From a virus, in the IMG/VR virus record IMGVR_UViG_3300027974_000085, positions 1 through 35,021 of that record: DNA of 35,021 nt. One strand, given 5' to 3'. Shown one piece after another: positions 6,237 through 13,265 of this stretch (its first letter is position 1; every line of letters starts with the position of its first letter). The position numbers and the translations under genes are program-made. The notes beneath the pieces are model-generated. The model was not told the origin of the DNA and ran no database searches. It saw only the letters and a list, made by a program, of their open reading frames with translations.

Positions 6237-6392
6237 TTAGGCTTCAGGATGTTTTGAGTTAAATACTTCAGACGCCAAAACTATTAGCATCGTGGCTTGA
6301 TTTTCGGTGATGCCGTTATGCTCGGCATACTTCTCAATCGTTAAATAATTGTTTACGTAATCTAGGTATGCTGCGATTAGGTTGTCTCTCAT
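6237..6392 (-). CDS. First gene of leftward operon, 51 residues
   Basis: Starts MRDNLIAAYLDYVNNYLTIE and continues KYAEHNGITENQATMLIVLA, ending in HPEA. The NNYLTIEKYAEHNGIT segment resembles a small helix-turn-helix-like motif shared by many small phage proteins, but no function is established. GTGAGG precedes the ATG; two TTTCCTAAC-like boxes lie in the leader, which starts about 48 bases upstream at the strong leftward promoter. It falls below usual ORF length cut-offs but is well supported. Confidence 0.75.
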   Translation of the reverse strand: MRDNLIAAYLDYVNNYLTIEKYAEHNGITENQATMLIVLASEVFNSKHPEA

Positions 6393-6446
6393 GTTTGCCT
6401 CACTTGGTTAGGAAAGGTTAGGAACATTTCTTTGTTGCTGATTGCT

Positions 6447-6474
6447 ATTATATAGATTATAGAGGTTATGTCAA
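6447..6474 (-). promoter_or_regulatory. Strong leftward early promoter
   Basis: Read leftward: TTGACA (6474-6469), a 16-base spacer, TATAAT (6452-6447). Both boxes match the sigma70 consensus exactly, in AT-rich DNA, 50 bases before the first leftward gene. It should be active at once with host RNA polymerase and drive the early operon. Confidence 0.8.
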
Positions 6475-6531
6475 CGGATAAATATATTGTATTTTTCTAT
6501 TGATTAAATATATATGATAGTATTAAGATAT

Positions 6532-6573
6532 AACATCATAAATATATAATAAGAACATCATAAATATATAATA
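6532..6573. repeat. Two 20-bp direct repeats, 22-bp period, in AT-rich intergenic DNA
   Basis: The 20-mer beginning AACATCATAAATATATAA occurs at 6532-6551 and again at 6554-6573 with no mismatch. The 22-base period is close to two helical turns, so both copies would face the same side of the helix. The surrounding 6480-6600 is extremely AT-rich. Candidate operator pair or origin iteron; no trans-acting protein can be assigned from the sequence. Confidence 0.8.
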
Positions 6574-6599
6574 TGTTTACTGTAGTGATATATATTAAG

Positions 6600-6907
6600 C
6601 ATCAATGAACTCTAAGCGGATAACTTGAGTGTCTGCCACTCTCCCCGTTACCACAATTACAATTATCTAGATGGGCATTGGGTACAGCAATAGCACGCAT
6701 ACGCATGCATGCAATGGCGTATGACAGCCTGTAGCAGCACGATATGGCCTTGGGCAATGGTCGACAGCTTGCATGTGATGACACGCTGCACAATGCCGAT
6801 TGAGTTGGACTTTGGGGCCTTGGAGTGAGTGCCCCTTTCATTTCTCCCCCCAAAAAAAATATGTGTTTTCTGGTATTCTGTTGTTGATTTTTCCTTCTGT
6901 GTGAACG
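6600..6907. other. Gene-free GC-richer segment between divergent operons
   Basis: No convincing gene. The longest frame (minus strand, to 6841) is serine/cysteine/arginine-rich and looks like chance. The stretch is more GC-rich than the AT-rich DNA beside it and holds nested complementary arms: CACTC 6637-6641 with GAGTG 6823-6827; GGCATTG 6674-6680 with CAATGCC 6791-6797; CATACGC 6698-6704 with GCGTATG 6717-6723; GCAGC 6734-6738 with GCTGC 6785-6789. It leads directly into two rightward terminators. It may encode a structured leader or small RNA. Confidence 0.4.
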
Positions 6908-6924
6908 CCCCTCTCCGGGGTTTT
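6908..6924 (+). terminator. Intrinsic terminator 1 (rightward)
   Basis: CCCC (6908-6911), 5-base loop, GGGG (6917-6920), then TTTT. The stem is short but all G-C, and it sits directly before a second, stronger hairpin. Confidence 0.5.
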
Positions 6925-6952
6925 GCCTCAGCCTTGTGCTGGGGCTTTTTTT
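6925..6952 (+). terminator. Intrinsic terminator 2 (rightward, strong)
   Basis: GCCTCAGC (6925-6932) pairs with GCTGGGGC (6938-6945) over a CTTGT loop (8 pairs, one T-G wobble), followed by seven T. It lies only 36 bases before the first late gene, so it insulates the late operon or is a site of antitermination control. Confidence 0.8.
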
Positions 6953-6988
6953 CGTCTATAGTGTGTATATTGGTTAGAAGGGATAGAT

Positions 6989-7201
6989 ATGATTAACTTA
7001 GAAGTAGATAAGACGGTGCCGTTGCCGGAGGGAAAGAAGAGGTATCCATACGGCAGCATGGAAATTGGGGACAGTTTCTTTGTAGTAGAGGGGAAGTTGC
7101 AGGTGGTGTGTAATGCGAACTATCGGGCATCTAAGAGGTTGGGGATGCAATTCATAGCTAGGAAAGAACCGGAGGGGGTAAGGGTATGGAGAACGACGTA
7201 A
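6989..7201 (+). CDS. First late-operon gene, conserved small phage protein
   Basis: A 70-residue protein containing KKRYPYGSMEIGDSFFVVEG and ending GVRVWRTT. This YPxGxMxxGDSFF...GVRVWR pattern is common in small phage proteins of unknown role. AAGGGA lies 6 bases before the ATG. It overlaps the next gene by 16 bases. Confidence 0.85.
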   Translation: MINLEVDKTVPLPEGKKRYPYGSMEIGDSFFVVEGKLQVVCNANYRASKRLGMQFIARKEPEGVRVWRTT

Positions 7202-7392
7202 GGGATGAAGATTCGGGTGTGTTGAAGTTTGATGTAGACATGACGGTGGATACGTTTTTAGACCAGTACATGATTTGGCGTATGAAAGATACGTTGCGTT
7301 TTGAGGAGGACCCTAGAGTTCGTAGGGCTTGCCATGAGTTATTGGCTTACATGAGTGTTCAAGGAGAAAGTGATGACACAAGCGATGAATAA
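7186..7392 (+). CDS. Hypothetical acidic protein, 68 residues
   Basis: Starts MENDVRDEDSGVLKFDVDMT, rich in Asp and Glu, with a helical EEDPRVRRACHELLAYM in the middle. A strong GGAGGGGG site precedes the ATG inside the end of the upstream gene. No family assigned. Confidence 0.75.
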   Translation: MENDVRDEDSGVLKFDVDMTVDTFLDQYMIWRMKDTLRFEEDPRVRRACHELLAYMSVQGESDDTSDE

Positions 7393-7579
7393 TTTAATGC
7401 CTTTAGCGATGGAGGATGTAAAGAAGGCGTACATGGAGAAGGTTTACACGATGAGTCATGCTGAACTCTTTCATGAGTTAATGCGTGTTCATACGGAGTC
7501 GGCTAAGTTGCTTCGTGATGCTAATGATGAGAATGAGCGGTTGAAAGATACTCTTGAGCGACTCAGAACCATCAACTGA
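7373..7579 (+). CDS. Hypothetical coiled-coil protein, 68 residues
   Basis: Starts MTQAMNNLMPLAMEDVKKAY; the second half (LLRDANDENERLKDTLERLR) has heptad-like spacing typical of a coiled coil. The ATG at 7373 has AAGGAG upstream and is preferred over a GTG at 7355. Overlapping starts and stops tie it to both neighbours. Confidence 0.75.
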   Translation: MTQAMNNLMPLAMEDVKKAYMEKVYTMSHAELFHELMRVHTESAKLLRDANDENERLKDTLERLRTIN

Positions 7580-7814
7580 TAGGTATGCAGAGGAGCTGCT
7601 TCTCTCCCGGCGTATTTTAAAGTCGGAGATGGGTAAGGCTAACCGTGCTTACAGTCCGGACGAAAAGAAAGACTTGCTACAGTCTTGGAAAAACCAATAT
7701 AGCCCGGAATTAGTGAAGGAGCTATTGCGAGTAGCCAAGAATCCAGAGGCTAGGTACCGTATAGCTAACTGGAACCTAGAAAAGTTCGACAATGAACGAC
7801 GAAAGTCTAAATGA
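7554..7814 (+). CDS. Small protein before terminase, possible small terminase role
   Basis: An 86-residue protein that probably starts at TTG (7554), reading (M)SDSEPSTDRYAEELLLSRR; there is no ATG with a ribosome site in this frame. It is basic and helical (SPELVKELLRVAKNPEARYR). Its stop overlaps the large terminase start as ATGA. Position suggests a terminase small subunit or packaging helper, but it is shorter than usual for that role and has no diagnostic motif. Confidence 0.7.
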   Translation: MSDSEPSTDRYAEELLLSRRILKSEMGKANRAYSPDEKKDLLQSWKNQYSPELVKELLRVAKNPEARYRIANWNLEKFDNERRKSK

Positions 7815-9571
7815 AGTTCAATCTCAAACAGTTTTACACCTTTTGCTCTGAATTAAAGATTGAGACTAAAGAGCAGGGATTACGGAAGATGGATAACTTG
7901 CTCGGCACTCAGACATACGTTATGAATGAGATTGCTGATGGCTTAGCAAACGGTATCCATTTTTTTGTCATTCTTAAAGGCCGTCAACTCGGCATCACAA
8001 CCATAAGTCTAGCTCTAGACCTTTACTGGCACTACATCAATGCGGGGTTAAATGGAACGCTTGTTACAGACACAGAAGAAAACCGAGATATGTTTAGAGG
8101 CACGCTCGGAGCCTATATGGATGGTTTACCAAAAGAATACAAAATACCCATACTTGCACACAATAGAAACTCTCTTGCCCTCAAAAACAGAAGTCGTATC
8201 TTTTATCAAGTCGCTGGGCTTAGAGCGAAAGGAAGTCTTGGTCGTGGCAAGGGCATCACATTCCTTCACGGAACTGAGACGTCGTCGTGGGGAGATGAAG
8301 AAGGACTAGCGTCACTCATCTCTTCTCTTGCTGAGACAAACCCTAAGCGTCTCTACATCTTTGAGTCTACTGCTCGCGGCTTTAATATGTTTCACGATAT
8401 GTACGTGACAGCTAAAAGGGCTAGAACGCAGAAAGCTATTTTCTGTGGCTGGTGGCGCAACGAGTTCTATTCTGCGGCTCCTGAGACTGATGTCTACAAA
8501 GTCTATTGGGACGGGAAACTAACACCAGAAGAAAAAGAGTGGACGCGAGATATTAAGAAGCTCTACAACTTTGAGATTAATTCTCGCCAAATGGCGTGGT
8601 GGCGTTGGAAGATGCTAGAAGGAATTAAGGATGATTCCTTGATGTACCAAGAGTTTCCTCCAACAGAAGACTATGCGTTTGTTATGACCGGAACATCCTT
8701 CTTTTCAAACTCACGGTGTACTGACGCCATGAAGATTGCTAAGAAGATTGATTGCGATAACTATCGCTATGCTATGGGCGTCAACTTCCAAGACACAGAA
8801 GTCTTGAAGTCAACTGAACGACTCTCTACCCTAAAGGTATGGGAAGAACCGATAGATACCGCTTACTACGTCATCGGTGCTGACCCTGCCTACGGCTCGT
8901 CTGATTGGGCTGACAGATTCTGTATTCAAGTCTTTCGCTGCTATTCAGACGGCATGGAACAAGTGGCTGAGTTTGCAACCTCTGAACTTAATACCTATCA
9001 GTTTGCGTGGGTCATTGCTCACTTAGCAGGTGCGTATAAGAATTCAACGCTTAACCTTGAAGTCAATGGTCCGGGTCAGGCGGTGCTAAACGAGATTAAG
9101 AACTTGCGACGTCAGGCTGCAAGCATGGGCAACGCAATGGGCAAGAGTCTGATGGATGTCTTTGGTTCTATGTCGAACTATATCTGGCGGCGTAACGATA
9201 CGATGGGCGGCATTTCTAACTCGCTTGGCTGGCTAACTACGGCAGCAACTAAAGAGCGAATGATGAGTTACACCAAAGACTTGTTTGAGCGCGGAATGTT
9301 AGATGTTTATTCCGTAGATACTATTGAAGAGATGAAGACCATCATCCGTGATGGCGCATCTATTGAGGCTTCGGGTAGAAACAAGGACGACCGTGTAATG
9401 GCGATGGCTTTAGCGTGCGCGGCGTATTCGGAGCAGGTTCAACCCCAATTAATTCAACGCAAGTTAAGCCGAAAAGTATCCAGAGAATTAGAAAGCAAGA
9501 CACCTGAGCAATTGTCTGTAGGAAAAGGCGTATCCAACTATTTGAAAGCGATTGGTGTCTATGGCGCATAA
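7811..9571 (+). CDS. terL: Terminase large subunit
   Basis: The 586-residue DNA-packaging motor: an N-terminal ATPase that pumps DNA into the prohead and a C-terminal RNase H-like nuclease that cuts it. Seen: Walker-A-type LKGRQLGITT (55-64), Walker-B region ITFLHGTETSSW with catalytic Glu156 (149-160), a nuclease strand IGADPAYGSSDW with Asp358, Glu417 in LNLEVNG, and KDDRVMA (Asp526/527) as the third acidic site. Length is normal for the family. It is coupled to the upstream gene by ATGA. Circular permutation of the contig fits headful packaging, but that is inference. Confidence 0.95.
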   Translation: MKFNLKQFYTFCSELKIETKEQGLRKMDNLLGTQTYVMNEIADGLANGIHFFVILKGRQLGITTISLALDLYWHYINAGLNGTLVTDTEENRDMFRGTLGAYMDGLPKEYKIPILAHNRNSLALKNRSRIFYQVAGLRAKGSLGRGKGITFLHGTETSSWGDEEGLASLISSLAETNPKRLYIFESTARGFNMFHDMYVTAKRARTQKAIFCGWWRNEFYSAAPETDVYKVYWDGKLTPEEKEWTRDIKKLYNFEINSRQMAWWRWKMLEGIKDDSLMYQEFPPTEDYAFVMTGTSFFSNSRCTDAMKIAKKIDCDNYRYAMGVNFQDTEVLKSTERLSTLKVWEEPIDTAYYVIGADPAYGSSDWADRFCIQVFRCYSDGMEQVAEFATSELNTYQFAWVIAHLAGAYKNSTLNLEVNGPGQAVLNEIKNLRRQAASMGNAMGKSLMDVFGSMSNYIWRRNDTMGGISNSLGWLTTAATKERMMSYTKDLFERGMLDVYSVDTIEEMKTIIRDGASIEASGRNKDDRVMAMALACAAYSEQVQPQLIQRKLSRKVSRELESKTPEQLSVGKGVSNYLKAIGVYGA

Positions 9572-10361
9572 TAATTTGACTATCGTATCTGTTCACGGGC
9601 ATACCGATGGGTCAGCCACCTTGCCGTCCATCACCCGCAGTATGCGGGAACTACCGGGGTCCAGAGGGCTGTTAATTTCTCCAGCCAAGCCAGCTAATAT
9701 GCCAGAGGACATCCAATGGCTGCATTGCTTTCCTTTTGACTACCGGGGTTACAGCACATTTATTATGCACTGCTTACATGAGTTCATCACTACGGACTTT
9801 TGTTTGATTGTGCAAGATGATGGGTGGGTTTTGGATGGCACCAATTGGAGAGACGATTATTACACCTACGATTACATTGGCGGCATTACTCATGCTGGTC
9901 TGGTGGGCAACACATTACATCTAGGCTTTGAGTGGACTAACTTTGAACACCCAACGCTAGTTCTTAATGGCGGCTTTTCCTTGCGTAGCAAACGGTTCTT
10001 GGAAGCTCCAAGTAAACTTGGCATCGTTCAAACGTATCAGAACGATATTCATCTCTGGAATGAAGACATACAACTGTCTTGCCTAAAACGTGGACTCTTT
10101 GAGTCACTAGGATTTAAGTACGCACCCAACGACGTTGCTAAATACTTTTCCATAGAACACTTTGCTCCCAAGTTTCATGACGATATGGACTTATCTAAAC
10201 TCCTTGGTCATCACTCAACAACTAGGAAACTAATCTCAGACAATGAGATTCTCTTAAAACCCGGCGTAGAAAACGCATACAGAGAAGTAGAATTCTTAGG
10301 TTTTCTGCAATCTAAAGGTTACATACTCAACTATGTCTCAGCCAGTTCTAACCAAACGTGA
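9561..10361 (+). CDS. Glycosyltransferase-like protein (DUF5672-type)
   Basis: A 266-residue protein starting MAHNNLTIVSVHGHTDGSAT. Seen: FCLIVQDDGWVLDGTNW (a DxD-like acidic site), YDYIGG, VLNGGFSLRSKRFLEA and WNEDIQLSCL, the motif order I associate with the DUF5672 glycosyltransferase-like family. It probably transfers a sugar to a virion or host-surface component; the acceptor is unknown. The ATG at 9561 overlaps the end of terL, and the ribosome site is weak. It is unusual to find a glycosyltransferase between terminase and portal. Confidence 0.75.
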   Translation: MAHNNLTIVSVHGHTDGSATLPSITRSMRELPGSRGLLISPAKPANMPEDIQWLHCFPFDYRGYSTFIMHCLHEFITTDFCLIVQDDGWVLDGTNWRDDYYTYDYIGGITHAGLVGNTLHLGFEWTNFEHPTLVLNGGFSLRSKRFLEAPSKLGIVQTYQNDIHLWNEDIQLSCLKRGLFESLGFKYAPNDVAKYFSIEHFAPKFHDDMDLSKLLGHHSTTRKLISDNEILLKPGVENAYREVEFLGFLQSKGYILNYVSASSNQT

Positions 10362-10740
10362 ATTGATGACGCAAATGCGCCGATTCATTAGAGATAAAGA
10401 GCGAGGCATCTCTATGAAGCTTTTTGCAGACTTGTGTGGCGTCAATAAAGCCCACCTGCTTGACGTCTTCTGGTATCGCTCCGAGCCTTTAACAGAATAC
10501 ATCCAGCGTAGAGTCGATAAAGGCTACAAAGCATGGAAGAACGGCGAGGTAGCCATCATGCAATTACGTAACCGCAGTAAATACGTTGAGTACCGCAGAG
10601 AAGCTAAACCTAGAATTATGCCCACTACTGGCCTACAAATGATTAATGGCAAGATAGGTATTAGATTGGGTATGAGGAATATAGACGATTATTCGCAACC
10701 ACCATTATTTGAAGGGGATAACAATGGCAGTTCTACATGA
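10333..10740 (+). CDS. Helix-turn-helix-like protein between terminase and portal
   Basis: A 135-residue basic protein. Residues ~26-50, ISMKLFADLCGVNKAHLLDV, look like a helix-turn-helix, followed by RVDKGYKAWKNGEVAI. It may bind DNA as a late regulator or packaging helper; neither is proven. The ATG lies inside the end of the upstream gene, and its own end overlaps the next gene by 17 bases. Confidence 0.75.
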   Translation: MSQPVLTKRELMTQMRRFIRDKERGISMKLFADLCGVNKAHLLDVFWYRSEPLTEYIQRRVDKGYKAWKNGEVAIMQLRNRSKYVEYRREAKPRIMPTTGLQMINGKIGIRLGMRNIDDYSQPPLFEGDNNGSST

Positions 10741-11221
10741 TTACAAATGCCCAAGACACGGCTATTTTGAGAGCAGAAAAGCGCAATGTCCGATGAAAGA
10801 CTGCGTTGATGAGGTCTCAATAGTCTATTTGCAGCCTGTTGGGCTAGTATCGGACGGTACGAAGAAGAACGACAAGACAATTAAGCAGTTAGCAATGGAT
10901 TTTGATATGACTAACGTCAAATCAACCCGTGAAGGCGAAAATCAAGCCGGATACTTCACTAGAAAGAACAAAACGTCCAAGAAACAGCTTGAGAAGGAAG
11001 CTAGAGAGGCAGCGCAGCGTCCAAGAGAGCCAAGACCGGGTGATGCCGCTAGATGGGGCGGTGACAGCCGTTACAGCTTAGAAAACGTCATAAAAGGCGG
11101 AGCTGTACGCTCAGTTATGGGAGAATCGGTCGGCCTGAACCCTAAAGATGTTGGGAACTTGACAGGACCCAAGACGGCGAGTTATGTTGCCGACCATGAA
11201 AACCTTCAAATGAAGTCCTAA
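10724..11221 (+). CDS. Zinc-ribbon-containing structural-region protein
   Basis: A 165-residue protein. The N-terminus AVLHDYKCPRHGYFESRKAQ followed by CPMKDC gives a C-x2-H...C-x4-C knuckle. The remainder is charged and low-complexity (KKQLEKEAREAAQRPREPRP). AAGGGGATAACA precedes the ATG at 10724, which replaces a longer upstream start. It is found just before the portal; role unknown. Confidence 0.8.
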   Translation: MAVLHDYKCPRHGYFESRKAQCPMKDCVDEVSIVYLQPVGLVSDGTKKNDKTIKQLAMDFDMTNVKSTREGENQAGYFTRKNKTSKKQLEKEAREAAQRPREPRPGDAARWGGDSRYSLENVIKGGAVRSVMGESVGLNPKDVGNLTGPKTASYVADHENLQMKS

Positions 11222-12835
11222 ATGCGGATACCATCTAACGACGATGAACGTGAGTTCTTTTACCGTGACTTAATACAAAAGTGCATGGTATCCCTAGCAG
11301 AGCGCAAAGGGGATTACGCCTCTCTGCGCTCTTGGTTTTTATTTGGCGGCGGGCCAGACGAAAACCCTGCTCTGTTCAACAAGATATATCCACACATTGA
11401 CCAGCTAACATCGTTTCTCTACTCAGCAGAAACAACACGCTTCTCAATCAATGTCGGTGCCGCTGTTCCTAACATGGAACACATTAAGATTCCAAAGCTA
11501 ACGTCTGCATTAAATGATGAGTGGCTAAACTCAAATGCCGACCAAGTATTCTCGTCTGCCCTAACGTGGTCATTGGTCTATAACACGACGTTTATCAAGT
11601 TGGTCGTTAACAACGGTATCCACCCCTACATGGTAGAGCCTAGCTCAATGGGCGTACTACGTGAAGACGTAACCTATACCGACCGACAAGAAGCAATAGT
11701 TCAAACCTATTACATTACAAAATCCGATTTGTATAATCGATTGTATAGCCACCCTAAACGAGAAAACATCGTAAAGCGTGTTCAAACATCGATGTATAGC
11801 AAGAGTGAAGATTTGCCTGAAGGTCTTGACCGGTTAATTATTTCTACCTCCAATCCAACTATTTACGGTAACGTCAACTTAGACTTGTACGGGTCCAATC
11901 GTTACAAAGCTCGCGTTGCCGAAGACACCGTTAAGATGTACGAGTTGTGGGTGTGGAATGACGAGATTCAGGATTATCAAGTAGTCACGATGGCTGACCC
12001 TGACATCTTTATCTATGACCGTCCGGGTGCGTCTGTCTTCTTGCGCGGTGAATGTCCGTTTATTCAAATTTGCCCTAACCCACAATACGATTATTATTGG
12101 GGTCAGAGTGAAGTAGCTAGACTCAATTTGCTTCAAGCGGTACGAAACAATCGAATGTCCGAGATATTGGATATTTTGTCAAAGCAAGCAAAACCACCCA
12201 AAGTGTTTTCTGGCTTTATGGGTATCACGGATGAGAAAGCCTTTGCGTTTGACCGTCCGGGTTCATTTGTCTCTAGCGATATGCCTAACGCTAAGGTGGA
12301 CGCTATTGCACCTGAGATGCCATCGTCTTTATTTGAGGTCATCCATGAAATTGATGCAATGTTTGCAGAAGCAAGTGGAATATCAAGTGTTCTGTCTGGT
12401 CGTGGTGAGCAGGGTGTACGCTCCGCTGGTCATGCTTCTCAGCTGGCCCGTCTTGGAAGTTCTCGCGCAAAAAAACGTGCCCTAATCGTAGAAGACAGCT
12501 TAGAAAAAGTAGCAACGCTGTATCTAAAGCTCATGCAAGCCTACGACAACACGCATTTCACAGACGAAGAAGGCAACAAGTTTATTGCCGAACAATTTAC
12601 CAAGGATTATGTGGTGAAAGTGGACGCTCACTCCAATAGTCCGATATTTACCGAAGATATGAAAGAATTGGCGTTTAATCTGTACAAAACCCAAGCAATT
12701 GATAAAGAATCTCTGCTTGACTTGTTAGAGCCGCCAATGAAACAATTGCTAATAGATAAATTGAAAAAGCGTGAAAAAGATAAGGCTAATCAACCTCAAC
12801 AAGGTAAACCCGAAGAGAAACCTAAAGGTGAATAA
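11222..12835 (+). CDS. Portal protein
   Basis: The 537-residue portal, the ring at one head vertex through which DNA enters and leaves. Seen: long alpha/beta core, FLRGECPFIQICPNPQYDYY, the SGRGEQGVRSAGHASQLARL helix-turn and RAKKRALIVEDSLEKVATLY stem helix typical of podoviral portals, and a lysine-rich C-terminal tail. Its ATG directly follows the upstream TAA, suggesting coupled translation. It is followed by basic peptides and the capsid genes, as expected. Confidence 0.88.
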   Translation: MRIPSNDDEREFFYRDLIQKCMVSLAERKGDYASLRSWFLFGGGPDENPALFNKIYPHIDQLTSFLYSAETTRFSINVGAAVPNMEHIKIPKLTSALNDEWLNSNADQVFSSALTWSLVYNTTFIKLVVNNGIHPYMVEPSSMGVLREDVTYTDRQEAIVQTYYITKSDLYNRLYSHPKRENIVKRVQTSMYSKSEDLPEGLDRLIISTSNPTIYGNVNLDLYGSNRYKARVAEDTVKMYELWVWNDEIQDYQVVTMADPDIFIYDRPGASVFLRGECPFIQICPNPQYDYYWGQSEVARLNLLQAVRNNRMSEILDILSKQAKPPKVFSGFMGITDEKAFAFDRPGSFVSSDMPNAKVDAIAPEMPSSLFEVIHEIDAMFAEASGISSVLSGRGEQGVRSAGHASQLARLGSSRAKKRALIVEDSLEKVATLYLKLMQAYDNTHFTDEEGNKFIAEQFTKDYVVKVDAHSNSPIFTEDMKELAFNLYKTQAIDKESLLDLLEPPMKQLLIDKLKKREKDKANQPQQGKPEEKPKGE

Positions 12836-12999
12836 TGGCTACGAAATCAAATTACACGCCGAAATCTGACCAGCCGAGAGTAACAACCGGCGAACTGAAA
12901 AAGACTGAAGCTGCGCCATCTATTCAGTATCGGGTGACGGGCATTAAGTCTTTTAACCCCCGTCAAGAAAGAAAGACGGGCCGCATGGGCGAACGATAG
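12835..12999 (+). CDS. 54-residue basic protein after portal
   Basis: Starts MATKSNYTPKSDQPRVTTGE and ends RQERKTGRMGER. The ATG overlaps the portal stop (TAATG), and AAAGGTG lies upstream. Highly basic, probably unstructured; it may be a minor virion or nucleic-acid-binding protein. It falls below usual length cut-offs but has good start signals. Confidence 0.65.
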   Translation: MATKSNYTPKSDQPRVTTGELKKTEAAPSIQYRVTGIKSFNPRQERKTGRMGER

Positions 13000-13008
13000 G
13001 AGTACATT

Positions 13009-13050
13009 ATGTACAAAAAGCACAAGCGCGGTCGTAAGACACGCCGTTAA
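13009..13050 (+). CDS. Tiny 13-residue Arg/Lys-rich peptide A
   Basis: ATG-initiated MYKKHKRGRKTRR with a strong TAGGAG site 6 bases upstream. Nine of 13 residues are Lys or Arg. It lies between the portal and scaffold genes, close to a second peptide of the same length and character. It could bind packaged DNA, like the small basic proteins of microviruses; no homologue is assigned. Confidence 0.55.
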   Translation: MYKKHKRGRKTRR

Positions 13051-13117
13051 TTCCCGCAAGGGATAGGGTATGGCTGACTTCCCTTTTTAAGTTGGCCGCT
13101 GCTAATTGGAGAACACC

Positions 13118-13159
13118 ATGGCACGCATGAAACGTAAAGGCCGTAAAGGTCGTAAGTAA
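13118..13159 (+). CDS. Tiny 13-residue Arg/Lys-rich peptide B
   Basis: ATG-initiated MARMKRKGRKGRK with GGAG 7 bases upstream. Eight of 13 residues are Lys or Arg, and the GRK-x-RR/GRK ending parallels peptide A (13009-13050), so the two may be diverged copies. A hairpin region begins right after its stop, closing this transcription unit. Confidence 0.55.
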   Translation: MARMKRKGRKGRK

Positions 13160-13164
13160 TTAGT

Positions 13165-13206
13165 CCCTTGTGGATTAAACCCAAGGGGGAGGGGGCATAC
13201 TCCCCC
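13165..13206 (+). terminator. Overlapping hairpins after basic peptides
   Basis: Hairpin 1: CCCTTG (13165-13170) with CAAGGG (13182-13187). Hairpin 2: GGGGGAG (13185-13191) with CTCCCCC (13200-13206). The arms share bases 13185-13187, so they compete. No T-run follows, so this may be a partial terminator, an RNA end-protecting structure or a switch rather than a standard terminator. Confidence 0.55.
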
Positions 13207-13208
13207 AC

Positions 13209-13236
13209 TTGACATTTGCTGATAGTCTGGTTTAAT
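13209..13236 (+). promoter_or_regulatory. Capsid-operon promoter
   Basis: TTGACA (13209-13214), 16-base spacer, TTTAAT (13231-13236; one change from consensus). It lies between the hairpins and the scaffold/capsid genes, giving the capsid block its own strong sigma70-type start. Confidence 0.7.
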
Positions 13237-13265
13237 CGCGTCTAGTTTGACGATAGAGGTTATTT

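Noticed and set aside
6599-6841. An 80-codon minus-strand frame (MKGALTPRPQ...) preceded by a G-rich run
   Set aside because: Composition is dominated by Ser, Cys, Arg and His and looks like chance reading of a repetitive TGCA-rich stretch; the G-run is too close to the ATG and the segment has features of structured non-coding DNA.
10333-10740. Helix-turn-helix protein considered as a lysogeny repressor
   Set aside because: It lies inside the late packaging block, and there is no integrase, attachment site or operator arrangement supporting lysogeny.
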